A stretch of 64,000 bases of DNA from Alphaproteobacteria bacterium (GTDB lineage: Bacteria; Pseudomonadota; Alphaproteobacteria; Caulobacterales; Maricaulaceae): the NCBI GenBank assembly GCA_018222865.1, contig JAAEZM010000001.1, forward strand, positions 187,457 to 251,456, read 5' to 3'. The first letter of the stretch is position 1; every line of letters begins with the position of its first letter. The notes under the pieces were generated by a model. That model made no database searches, was not told where the DNA came from, and saw only the letters and a list, made by a program, of their open reading frames with translations. The position numbers and the translations under genes are program-made. This document shows positions 9,501 through 16,496 of the stretch, in pieces.

Positions 9501-11275
9501 CAGCAAACACCTTAGCAGAACGACTAATAGACATATTAAGTCGGCATTTTGAGGGCTTACCGGAAACAAGTCGGATTCTTACCGAGTGCCGCCATGCCAT
9601 CTGGTTGCGCACGCGTCCGCAGCTAATTCGTGAAGTGCAGTCTATTGAGTTACTTCGAGCCGGAATCAGGCGCTCAGGAAATGGCCCCCTCACCATAGCA
9701 TGCACCGATGACGAGACGCGAAACTTCCTGTGCCGCCTTGCAGCGGAAATACGTGGTAGTAGTCATGGTATTAGAACCCTCCTTCCTCTGGAGGACGCTT
9801 CTTGGGAAACAGTTGGACTAGCGGAATACCTGAAATCCCCGACGCTTGATGAGTCGCCCCCTGCAACAACAGTTTCAACTAGAAAGCTCCTTGAAGCGCG
9901 TGGGGCTTTGGAGCATTGGACAAAGAACTTTGAAACTCCGAAAATTTCGACTGGGGCAAAAGCCAGGGTGCTTGCGACCACCGCGTGGAATCTGAAAACC
10001 GTGCCTCCAACACTTCTTCCGGTTTTAAAGCAGAGCCTGGCAGAGGGTGTTCATGTCACAGCGGTTGACATCAATGATGCTAGTACAGGAGCGCTTAAAG
10101 TTGATCTCCTATCTTGTGAAAATGGAAAATCACTGAGCGATACCGTATCGCTTACCAAGCTTCGAAGCACAGTGTCAGAGGCGCCCCCAAAAGCGCTGAA
10201 GACTTTGTCGCAGTTCGTTCGGCACGATTTTTTTCAATCCGTCGAGCATACACAACTTGCTCCTCCAGTTAAGAACGCAGCGCTTCAGATTCTGAGCACT
10301 ATCGTTCGCAATTGGTTGCCAGAGACCTTCATCTGGCACCGGTATTGCGATGAGTGGTTCAGTCAGCCAAGAGGCGTCTCATTGGCCTGCCCTGGTCGTC
10401 AGTGGCATGCGGATATCGCCCACAAAACTGCGGAGGCACATGGTCGTCTCTCCATTACCTTGCAGAATGCTTACATGACAGGCGGCTATACCTATACAGC
10501 GCCGACCGGACAGTATCTTACCGCGATCGATGAATGGTCGAAGCGCGTCTTCATCGAACACTTTGACGCGGACCCTACGAAGGTTCACGTGATGTCTACA
10601 CCGCGCTTCGACTACCTGAAGGACTTACGGAAACTTGATCGCAATCAGGCTCGAGTGGAGCTTGGTTTCAATGCTGAAGAGGTGATTGTACTCTTTGCAG
10701 CCCAGGTCGGGTTCGATGCGGAAGCCACGGTCATTTCACGGGCGCTTGCGGATGTAGAGACCGCCGACGGCCGGCCTGTGAGGCATATCGTCAAGCTACA
10801 TCCTCGGACCTCAACCGAAGAAGTGCATCGTTTGCGCGATATTTGCGACGATGCAAATCCCAATCATCGCGTCAGCGTCGTTGCCGATGAGAAAATCCAA
10901 GAATATCTTGCGGCCAGTGATATCGTTATCACCATCTTTTCCAATGTCGGAACCGAGGCTGCGGTTCTGGGCCGTAAACTAATAATCGCAAAGTTCACAG
11001 AGACGCCGCTTCCCGTTCCCATGGATGAGTTCGGCTTTGCTTATGTCGCGCGGACTCCCGAAGATATGAAAAATGCGATTGAACGGTATATGAGTGACGA
11101 ACTCTTCATCAGGGAACAGGCACGCAATCAGGAACGCTACAGACAAGACAATCCGGCCATGGTCGACGGGACATCACTTGAAAAACTGACTGAAGTGATA
11201 AAGGACGGAATGCGTCAGAACTGGAGCCCTTCCCGAGAGGTCGAAATCAAGGACCCCGAAGCCGCCCACAGCTGA
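6515..11275 (+). CDS. Giant protein with two tandem GT-B-like glycosyl/phosphotransferase modules
   Basis: This 1586-residue protein is probably a cytoplasmic or membrane-associated polymerising transferase for a surface glycan; no exact family is recognised. Two modules related to CDP-glycerol/capsule-type GT-B transferases are visible. Module 1 (about 590-905) has SRQW at 626-629, RLHPRE at 768-773 and an acidic-basic IYSNMAREAALL segment at 815-826. Module 2 (about 1240-1565) has GRQW at 1294-1297, KLHPRT at 1427-1432 and IFSNVGTEAAVL at 1474-1485. The N-terminal 200 residues are very basic with a hydrophobic stretch at 161-191 that could bind membrane. An in-frame 18-base tandem duplication lies at 8435-8470. 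The gene is divergent from the 1099-aa gene and reads more AT-rich than the flanks. The ribosome site is weak, so the start is less certain than the frame. Confidence 0.65.
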   Translation: MKQLKDAAILTLRSLSRSPLLAGPIHFFVRHAPLAPDRRLRLQTYIFGKVRLRQLRKLGGTRETALSPSAKRTMRRIRQSRGRTKWHTNIAIRLLRLLGRNRLLSVTVYRLINSLPLSTERRARASSHVFTKDELRHLKKGERPAKFSRRRAIQDTPSPRSIAVNFVVMTLKLLNSIGLGLIARFVITLTRHFGASSEQTTSLANRVFGKFAAPLINRSTFVVLHAAQPSRSGDADSQNNIGKLSKFETVHVFLESGAQAPEFLNDRRFQDTFFKFYSFGDISAQIDALGLNERSSSAPLRDQFNEISTTGTRLFNFSDELSSLAIKTVSTQYCNELRAISSRLTEAASTALFDRISARLSLIFCFKEALKQPPKNEGILLIGNTPQYFPEVWNFLSEDLSKSNTFVGLAHKDQIQISNFATEMSASIRGDARDNRKTINRADEIRFQGTYSKTLERATAFAVGSAKGIARRLGGIDYTLVVHADSAAAYKETLRLIGRDLIEAHRSENGDLPIFLHASLSPESEVTPELMKYGRDTEAASISLSRLGRSMNVDPVDSSRCEDIAWQLGRDHNDSFRFENIDTFPIVRDTIARFLQKQLPLSIASHSYSSELAKLAPPRTVIASTSRQWMTRAICAGLLDGAEDRYGAEDRLPIIDVQSLNILRHPKYKAPVATHATVIDTAARDIYSNYLGFDEKKVILTGAPQNDNVRLEAELVDGKSLREQLGVRADERTVLLISQLQPMSRMAMLVEPLANMMENSPNTRLIIRLHPRETTDRESSYRRLLGRQNLADRVIFSRTESPVSILSIADACVTIYSNMAREAALLSKPVIVPRYLDWEPPIQLDKEGIAAGADSPEQLQTLVDKAITPHLRAEVTEKQTYFLKNAHVQTCSATSKITELVQALAGSSSDSTQIASAESRPARSRLRRTFKPRHTLLVARDTLLSDLPPLYRSKDDLTVYTSDKTQARGFLPGNAIIESGEFTADTAGDFEAGVLTANTLAERLIDILSRHFEGLPETSRILTECRHAIWLRTRPQLIREVQSIELLRAGIRRSGNGPLTIACTDDETRNFLCRLAAEIRGSSHGIRTLLPLEDASWETVGLAEYLKSPTLDESPPATTVSTRKLLEARGALEHWTKNFETPKISTGAKARVLATTAWNLKTVPPTLLPVLKQSLAEGVHVTAVDINDASTGALKVDLLSCENGKSLSDTVSLTKLRSTVSEAPPKALKTLSQFVRHDFFQSVEHTQLAPPVKNAALQILSTIVRNWLPETFIWHRYCDEWFSQPRGVSLACPGRQWHADIAHKTAEAHGRLSITLQNAYMTGGYTYTAPTGQYLTAIDEWSKRVFIEHFDADPTKVHVMSTPRFDYLKDLRKLDRNQARVELGFNAEEVIVLFAAQVGFDAEATVISRALADVETADGRPVRHIVKLHPRTSTEEVHRLRDICDDANPNHRVSVVADEKIQEYLAASDIVITIFSNVGTEAAVLGRKLIIAKFTETPLPVPMDEFGFAYVARTPEDMKNAIERYMSDELFIREQARNQERYRQDNPAMVDGTSLEKLTEVIKDGMRQNWSPSREVEIKDPEAAHS
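8435..8470 (+). repeat. In-frame 18-bp tandem duplication
   Basis: Two consecutive 18-base units (8435-8452 and 8453-8470, differing only in the final two bases) encode GAEDRY-GAEDRL at residues 641-652 of the 1586-aa protein, just after the SRQW motif of module 1. Confidence 0.8.
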
Positions 11276-11295
11276 GTGGACAATAGCTCGGTTAC

Positions 11296-11326
11296 AAAAA
11301 AGGGGGCACGCTGTTCACATGCCCCC
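11296..11326 (-). terminator. Rho-independent terminator of the GT8-like gene
   Basis: A 7-bp GC-only-rich stem (GGGGGCA at 11302-11308 with TGCCCCC at 11320-11326) is followed on the minus strand by six U (the A run at 11296-11301). It lies 25 bases past the stop of the gene ending at 11352, in the space facing the end of the 1586-aa gene. Confidence 0.8.
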
Positions 11327-11351
11327 TGCAAGCGGAATTGGTCAAGCGAGC

Positions 11352-12095
11352 TTACTCAGCCGGCTCGTCCTCGCGGAATTCATCTGGAAAGACTTCACCA
11401 AGCGAACGCTCATCCGAGGTCAGCATATCCTTGTGCTCATCCGTCCAGACATCGGCGAACTGACAATCGAGATGGGTCTCATAGTAAGGCCCGCCATCGG
11501 TATAGTGCAGCATATCCTGATCTTCGAGTTCACCCGGCGAATAATCCACCAGGAAGTTCCAGCTCGGCGGGAGCTCTCCGATCAGATCATCATTGCCAAG
11601 CCAATGGAAGCGGTGCAGCTCGAGACCAGACGCGGAGTTCACGTATTCTGGGGTCAGAGCCTTACACTTGGAACAGTTGAACAGCATCACGCTGGACCAG
11701 TTTTTCTTCTCGTAAACTGTCTGCTCCTGGTCGAGAAATTTGGTCCCGGCCTCAGGGACATGATTATGCTTGACGCACATAACAGCATAATTGTCATCAC
11801 GCAGCGCCCATAGCTTCTCGATATCCGAAAGCATGACCATGTCATTGTCCATGAACATCGCCCAACCCTCATACCCCATCAGGTGAGGGACGAGGAAACG
11901 GGAGAACGAAAATTCAGTCGACTGGTTCGGTTGTAGCTTCCGGGTCATCAGGCCTTGAGCCTGCAGCGCCGTCATGCTCAGCGGGGTCAGCGCGACAGGC
12001 ATGGACGAACGGCGAACGATTGAGTGTGCCGCGACCTGATAGACAACAGGCACGCGACGATCATAACCAACAAAGACAGGAATAGGACGTGTCAT
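11352..12095 (-). CDS. Glycosyltransferase of GT8-like (GT-A) type
   Basis: This is probably a nucleotide-sugar-dependent glycosyltransferase acting on the inner face of the membrane. The 247 residues show a GT-A start (IPVFVGYDRR), a metal-binding DxD within FMDNDM at residues 81-86 and a later NDDLIGELPPSWNF segment resembling the substrate/metal histidine region of GT8 and related retaining transferases. The C-terminus is strongly acidic. It starts 9 bases after the upstream kdsD/kpsF gene, so both should be one transcript, and it ends in a good terminator. Acceptor and donor are unknown; the link to a Kdo-containing glycan comes only from its neighbours. Confidence 0.75.
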   Translation of the reverse strand: MTRPIPVFVGYDRRVPVVYQVAAHSIVRRSSMPVALTPLSMTALQAQGLMTRKLQPNQSTEFSFSRFLVPHLMGYEGWAMFMDNDMVMLSDIEKLWALRDDNYAVMCVKHNHVPEAGTKFLDQEQTVYEKKNWSSVMLFNCSKCKALTPEYVNSASGLELHRFHWLGNDDLIGELPPSWNFLVDYSPGELEDQDMLHYTDGGPYYETHLDCQFADVWTDEHKDMLTSDERSLGEVFPDEFREDEPAE

Positions 12096-12104
12096 TTTTC
12101 AGCC

Positions 12105-13067
12105 TCACACATAGCCTTCCAAGAGCAGGGATTTGATATGAACGACACCAACAGGCTTGCCATCTCGAACGATGAATGCGTTTGAGATCCGGTTCTCGGT
12201 GAACAGCTTCACCACTTCGCTCATAAGCATGGTTTCATTGAGCATGTAAGGGCTTTCGACCATCACGTCGGCCACCGTTTTGCTCATAAAGCTCTCATCC
12301 ATGGCTCGGCGCAAATCGCCATCAGTGATCATGCCGATCATTCGGCCATCTTCGTCAACCACAGCAGCGCAACCGTTCTGGCCATCTGAGATCGTCATGA
12401 CGAGGCTTTGCATATCGTCCGTCTCGCGCACAAGCGGAGGTTCGTGTGGATGCAGGCTCATCCAGTCGGTTAAGGTTTGGAGCTGAAGGCCCAATTTGCC
12501 ACCAGGATGGCGGTGCGCGAAGTCCTCGCGGGAGAAGTTTCGCTCCGCCATGGTCGCGACCACAAGCGCATCCCCCAAAGCCAGAGTGTTGGTCGTCGAT
12601 GTTGTCGGAGCCATACCGTTAATGCACACCTCCGGCACATTCGGCAGCCGCAAAACGACCTCGCTAAAACGACCAAGCGTCGAGGATACATTTCGCGTAA
12701 TGCCGATTACCGGGATTTCATTCCGCCGCGCATAGGACAGCACATCACGCATCTCACGACTTTCGCCGGAATTCGAGATCGCCAGCACCACACAACCGCG
12801 CGCGAGCATTCCCAGATCACCATGACTGGCTTCCGTCGGATGCATGAAGAAAGACGGCGTACCGGTCGACGCAAAGCTCGCCGCAATCTTCTGACCGATC
12901 AAGCCGGACTTGCCAACGCCGACCACGACGAGATAGTTGCCGGAATTCAGGATCAGATCCACTGCGGTGGAAAATTCCTCCCCCAAAAGCGGTATAATTT
13001 GCTCGATTGCAGAGGCTTCAGCTTGAAGTACATCTTTGCCTCGCCTCACGCGACAATCATTTTGCAT
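12105..13067 (-). CDS. kdsD: Arabinose-5-phosphate isomerase, SIS + two CBS domains (KdsD/KpsF)
   Basis: It interconverts ribulose 5-phosphate and arabinose 5-phosphate, supplying KdsA. The 320 residues begin with a SIS domain (GVGKSGLIGQKIAASFASTG, HPTEASHGDLG, ISNSGES, then AHRHPGGKLG). Two CBS domains follow (from about residue 205), the layout of KdsD, GutQ and KpsF. I chose the ATG at 13067, with CAGGAA nine to ten bases upstream, over an in-frame GTG at 13088. Pairing with kdsA and giant glycosyltransferases in one locus favours a KpsF-like, polysaccharide-dedicated role, but a housekeeping KdsD cannot be excluded. Confidence 0.9.
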   Translation of the reverse strand: MQNDCRVRRGKDVLQAEASAIEQIIPLLGEEFSTAVDLILNSGNYLVVVGVGKSGLIGQKIAASFASTGTPSFFMHPTEASHGDLGMLARGCVVLAISNSGESREMRDVLSYARRNEIPVIGITRNVSSTLGRFSEVVLRLPNVPEVCINGMAPTTSTTNTLALGDALVVATMAERNFSREDFAHRHPGGKLGLQLQTLTDWMSLHPHEPPLVRETDDMQSLVMTISDGQNGCAAVVDEDGRMIGMITDGDLRRAMDESFMSKTVADVMVESPYMLNETMLMSEVVKLFTENRISNAFIVRDGKPVGVVHIKSLLLEGYV

Positions 13068-13336
13068 GATGGTTAGTTCCTGCGGCACTTAAGCCCCCAA
13101 TAAATTGTAGTGACCGAGTACGGTCAGCCATCTAACCTACACCCGCATTGATTACACTATCCACCGCTTCGCAATGCAACAAGTCTGCGACCAAACGCCT
13201 CGGAAGCACCAGACCAAGTGTATATCGCGCATTTCAATTCGTGACGCTTCTTGTGATTGGCTCTACCGTCAGCAAGAAAACTACACGCATAGAAAATCTG
13301 CACACGCGCAGTACAGGAAGTATGAGAAATTCGACT

Positions 13337-15025
13337 ATGAGTTCTGGATTCGATGACAGCGACGATTTTGAAGGAGCACTAGCTGCACCTACTGGGGGCT
13401 GGCGCCGAGTGTTCCTACTTGCGATCGAGCGCTACAAAGGTGCCGGGCTTGCGCTCTTTATAACAGGTATACTCGCTACCTTGTTTGAAGTTGCTGCGTA
13501 TGGCACGCTACTTGGCGTTATCTCCAACATTGATACAAGCAGCAGTGCCACTAGCGGCTTCCCAGCGCTTCCATTGCCGAATATTGGGCTCTCAAACATC
13601 GTAATTGCGGCTGCCGCGTTCCTCTTATTTATGGCGGCATCAGCGCTACTTTACTACGCACAGGGCATCCAGCTTGCGCGTTATCGTCGTATTTCCTTCA
13701 GCGATATGATCGAGAGCACGCTCGCCAAGCTTATTAGATTTCCGGATTCATACTATCCTTTATCGCTTGGAAAACGCGGCATGGCTCGGGCGCTACGAAG
13801 AGAATGCCGATACGTCTCGCGTGCGGTTACCGACGTACTGATGCTGCCACAGCCCGCGATCGTTCTTTTGACCACTTTAACGCTTGGCATCCTGTTTTAT
13901 CCGGAGATCGTGGGCATCGCAGCACTCTTGGCACTCTTAAGCGTGCCTCTTCATATTGCTGTTGGCCAGTGGGGCAGTCAAACCATGCGTAGTTTGATTG
14001 AACGAGGAGCTGCTAAATCCGAAGCCGATAGGCAGAAAGTTGAGAAACTACTGCTGTCGATGGACCTTCATAATCGAGAAGATTCAATGCAGGCCGCCGC
14101 TCAGGAGCACGTTGCAGACGAACGGGTATCCAGTTTTCTCAACGCCTATGGGCGACGCATGATGTTGTCACCCGTTAGTCTACTTGTCTCCAGGTTAAGC
14201 GCACTCTTAATAATAAGCGCTGTCGGGCTGTATATCACTCAGCAACACCTGGAAGGTCAGTTCAACCTAGCGGAAATCGCTTTGGTGATTATTGGCTTCC
14301 GCATGGCATCAGGGGCGCTTTCGCAGCTAACGCAAAGTATAGTAGTTATCGCGAGCTACAGCCCACTAATCGGCCACCTTCTAGACTTTTTATACCAGAG
14401 AGATTCATCGAGTCTGACAAACTTATCTTCAATACCTTTAATACCTGAAGATGGGCAGCCTTTGCCTAGACGTTTCTTTTGGATTGGAGGGCCCGATATT
14501 GAACGCTCAATAGTCCTGAGGATTAACTCAGTATTATCAACCTCCCAAAATCAACCAGCCATTATATCGAGTCAGACGGCCGAACCAGTTGGGGATTCCG
14601 ACACTAACGAGCTTCGCGATTGGCTAGAGGCAGGAACTCTACCATTTTCGAAGGACTTGATTAACGAAGTGCTCGATGCATGCAGCTCTGGGATGGCCGC
14701 AAGCGACCGCGGTTGCGCCATGTTAAGCTTTTGGCAAATACACAAAAAAAGCCCTCAAGCTAATCTTTTCTGGGATTCAAAGAGCTTTGTAAATCTGGGT
14801 CGGGACAATCAGGAAGCCGTTCTTGAGCGGCTGAACGAACGAAGCCTGTGTGTTTACCACGTTTCAATACCCAAAAGACTCTCAAGCTTTCTTGATGGGA
14901 ACATCTTCCGGCTAGATAATGGGATTATTCGACGCGTTGATCCTGATATTAAACCTGCAGCTACCCCCAAGCAACAAGGCGCCCAAACGCAAAATACCAC
15001 CCAAGGGCGCGAAGCGCAACAATAA
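13337..15025 (+). CDS. ABC-exporter-like membrane protein with degenerate nucleotide-binding domain
   Basis: The protein of about 562 aa has six hydrophobic segments (roughly residues 36-62, 86-109, 164-187, 189-210, 277-302, 312-337) in the layout of an ABC type 1 transmembrane domain. The last 200 residues sit where the ATPase should be. A tail (NLFWDSKSFVNLGRDNQEAV, then VYHVSIPKRL and LDNGIIRRV) follows the pattern of Walker B, the H-loop and the closing strand. However, no Walker A GxxGxGK[ST], no LSGGQ and no DE pair remain. So it is probably a pseudo-ATPase that needs a partner or has another role. The start is unsure: ATG 13322 and 13337 are both in frame, and the frame stays open to 13148. 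The neighbourhood suggests glycan export. Confidence 0.6.
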   Translation: MSSGFDDSDDFEGALAAPTGGWRRVFLLAIERYKGAGLALFITGILATLFEVAAYGTLLGVISNIDTSSSATSGFPALPLPNIGLSNIVIAAAAFLLFMAASALLYYAQGIQLARYRRISFSDMIESTLAKLIRFPDSYYPLSLGKRGMARALRRECRYVSRAVTDVLMLPQPAIVLLTTLTLGILFYPEIVGIAALLALLSVPLHIAVGQWGSQTMRSLIERGAAKSEADRQKVEKLLLSMDLHNREDSMQAAAQEHVADERVSSFLNAYGRRMMLSPVSLLVSRLSALLIISAVGLYITQQHLEGQFNLAEIALVIIGFRMASGALSQLTQSIVVIASYSPLIGHLLDFLYQRDSSSLTNLSSIPLIPEDGQPLPRRFFWIGGPDIERSIVLRINSVLSTSQNQPAIISSQTAEPVGDSDTNELRDWLEAGTLPFSKDLINEVLDACSSGMAASDRGCAMLSFWQIHKKSPQANLFWDSKSFVNLGRDNQEAVLERLNERSLCVYHVSIPKRLSSFLDGNIFRLDNGIIRRVDPDIKPAATPKQQGAQTQNTTQGREAQQ

Positions 15026-15071
15026 AACCCAAAAAAAGGGCGAAAACCCCTCCCCTTAGCGCCGTTTTGTG

Positions 15072-15100
15072 TTGCTACCACTTGCGCGATTAACTATTCT
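15072..15100 (+). promoter_or_regulatory. Possible sigma-70 type promoter for the HU-like gene
   Basis: TTGCTA (15072-15077) and TATTCT (15095-15100) are 17 bases apart, 26 bases ahead of the ATG at 15126. Single occurrence judged by eye, hence low confidence. Confidence 0.3.
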
Positions 15101-15125
15101 TAAGCTCAGGTTTAGGAGGGGTAGA

Positions 15126-15389
15126 ATGTTTTCAGGGGAAAAAAATAAGTCAGGCGGTTCCGGGGATGTTCTGGCGACGACAAAGTATCGAGACCTAGTT
15201 GCCATCGTCGCCGCGTCAACAGGCTACAAGTCAACTGTAATTGAGGAAGTAAGCGAAGCGTTTTTGATCGCTCTGGTTGACACGCTTCGTCAAGGCAACA
15301 AGGTTCGACTTGGCGCCATTGGCACAATGCGAGCAGGTGCAGAGAATGAACTGGGGAACTTCAGTATTAAGTATTCGGCGCCGAGATAA
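15126..15389 (+). CDS. Shortened HU/IHF-like DNA-binding protein
   Basis: The 87-residue product aligns by eye with the first two helices and first strands of HU: YRDLVAIVAASTGYKSTVIEE, AFLIALVDTLRQGNKVRL, then GAIGTMRAGA in place of GFGNFEVRER. After this the HU DNA-embracing arm (with its conserved Arg-Asn-Pro) and the C-terminal helix are missing; the protein ends about 20 residues later. An 18-residue Gly/Ser/Lys-rich leader precedes the fold. The start is fixed by an excellent AGGAGG six bases upstream. It stands alone after the ABC-like gene. It may be a dimerising or protein-binding variant of the fold rather than a nucleoid protein. Confidence 0.6.
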   Translation: MFSGEKNKSGGSGDVLATTKYRDLVAIVAASTGYKSTVIEEVSEAFLIALVDTLRQGNKVRLGAIGTMRAGAENELGNFSIKYSAPR

Positions 15390-15403
15390 GCTGGCTCAGG
15401 GAA

Positions 15404-15432
15404 AAGCCGACGATAGGCCCCGGCTTAGTTTT
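15404..15432 (+). terminator. Weak terminator after the HU-like gene
   Basis: AAGCCG (15404-15409) pairs with CGGCTT (15421-15426) around an 11-base loop, followed by AGTTTT. It lies 15 bases after the stop codon. The stem is short. Confidence 0.4.
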
Positions 15433-15524
15433 ACCAATCAAACCTGATTGATGATTTGCACTTATCGAGGCAAACGTCTACGGACTGATCACGGCAATTC
15501 CTGAGATTGGTTTAGGCTGACTCC

Positions 15525-16496
15525 ATGAGCAAATCCCTCCTTCTCGTCGGCGCAGGCCCGATGTCCATTGAGCATTTCAAGGCAGCGCAGGCCTTGGGTG
15601 TTGATGTCACGGTCTGCGGACGTGGTGAAGCTTCGGCGGACGCCTTCGAAGCGGCGACCGGCACCCGCCCGCTGACAGGCGAGTTGAAAGACCAGCTTGC
15701 CTCTCTCAAATCCCTTCCAAGTCATGCCCTGGTTGCTGTCAATGTCGCTCAATTGGGGCCGGTAACACAGCACCTCATGGATGCGGGCGTGTCCCGGATA
15801 CTCCTTGAGAAACCAGGAGGTGCGACGCTGGACCAGATCGCCGAGCTTGCCGCCGCCGATCATGACAGCCGAATTCGCCTTGCCTATAATCGTCGCTTCT
15901 TTCCATCCATGCAGACAGCTCGAGAGTGCGTGCGAGAAGATGGCGGTCTGACCTCGATGCTGATCGAGTTCAACGAGAACCGACCGCTTATCGCTTCGAT
16001 CGACAAGCATGGGGCTGAGGTCAAGTCCAACTGGTTCTTTGCCAATTCAACCCACGTTGTGGATAGCGCTTTCTTCGTCGCCGGACTGCCGGGAGAGGTT
16101 CCGGAACACCCGGTCCAGGCCTTTACCCGAGGGGATGCTCAAGCCTTGCCGCCATTGGTGTCCTACTCCGGGGCGGGAGCAATCGATGAATGGGTTTATT
16201 CCTGGCACGCGGACTGGCGCTCAGCTGGGCGCTGGGGGCTGGAGATTTGCACACCAAAACGCCGACTAATCCTCAAGCCCATGGAAACACTTCAGGAAAT
16301 GGCTTCGGGCAGCTTCCGAATGACACCCGTTGAGTTGATCATGGCCGAGCCTGAAGGCGTGAAACCCGGGCTCTATAATATGATCTCTTGCTTCATGGAG
16401 AATCCTGACCATGAAGATCTGCTGACAATGCGAGATCAGCTGTCGAGGCTGCGTGTGTTCAATCGGATGATCACCCCCACATCAGAAATCGCATGA
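15525..16496 (+). CDS. Gfo/Idh/MocA-family oxidoreductase
   Basis: This is a cytoplasmic NAD(P)-dependent sugar or nucleotide-sugar dehydrogenase by family. The 323 residues start with a Rossmann strand (LLLVGAGPMSIEHFKAA), then the family EKP motif (LLEKPGG, about residues 95-101) and a following AYNRRFF segment. The GxGxxx motif is GAGPMS, somewhat unusual. It opens a plus-strand run with the MAF-like gene (ATGA overlap), the PtmE-like gene and a second oxidoreductase. The family includes WbpB-type dehydrogenases of UDP-GlcNAcA, but the substrate cannot be read from sequence. Confidence 0.75.
   Translation: MSKSLLLVGAGPMSIEHFKAAQALGVDVTVCGRGEASADAFEAATGTRPLTGELKDQLASLKSLPSHALVAVNVAQLGPVTQHLMDAGVSRILLEKPGGATLDQIAELAAADHDSRIRLAYNRRFFPSMQTARECVREDGGLTSMLIEFNENRPLIASIDKHGAEVKSNWFFANSTHVVDSAFFVAGLPGEVPEHPVQAFTRGDAQALPPLVSYSGAGAIDEWVYSWHADWRSAGRWGLEICTPKRRLILKPMETLQEMASGSFRMTPVELIMAEPEGVKPGLYNMISCFMENPDHEDLLTMRDQLSRLRVFNRMITPTSEIA

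Noticed and set aside
11276..11813. Plus-strand frames opposite the GT8-like gene
   Set aside because: They are antisense to a gene with a clear DxD motif and terminator; the translated text has no domain character.
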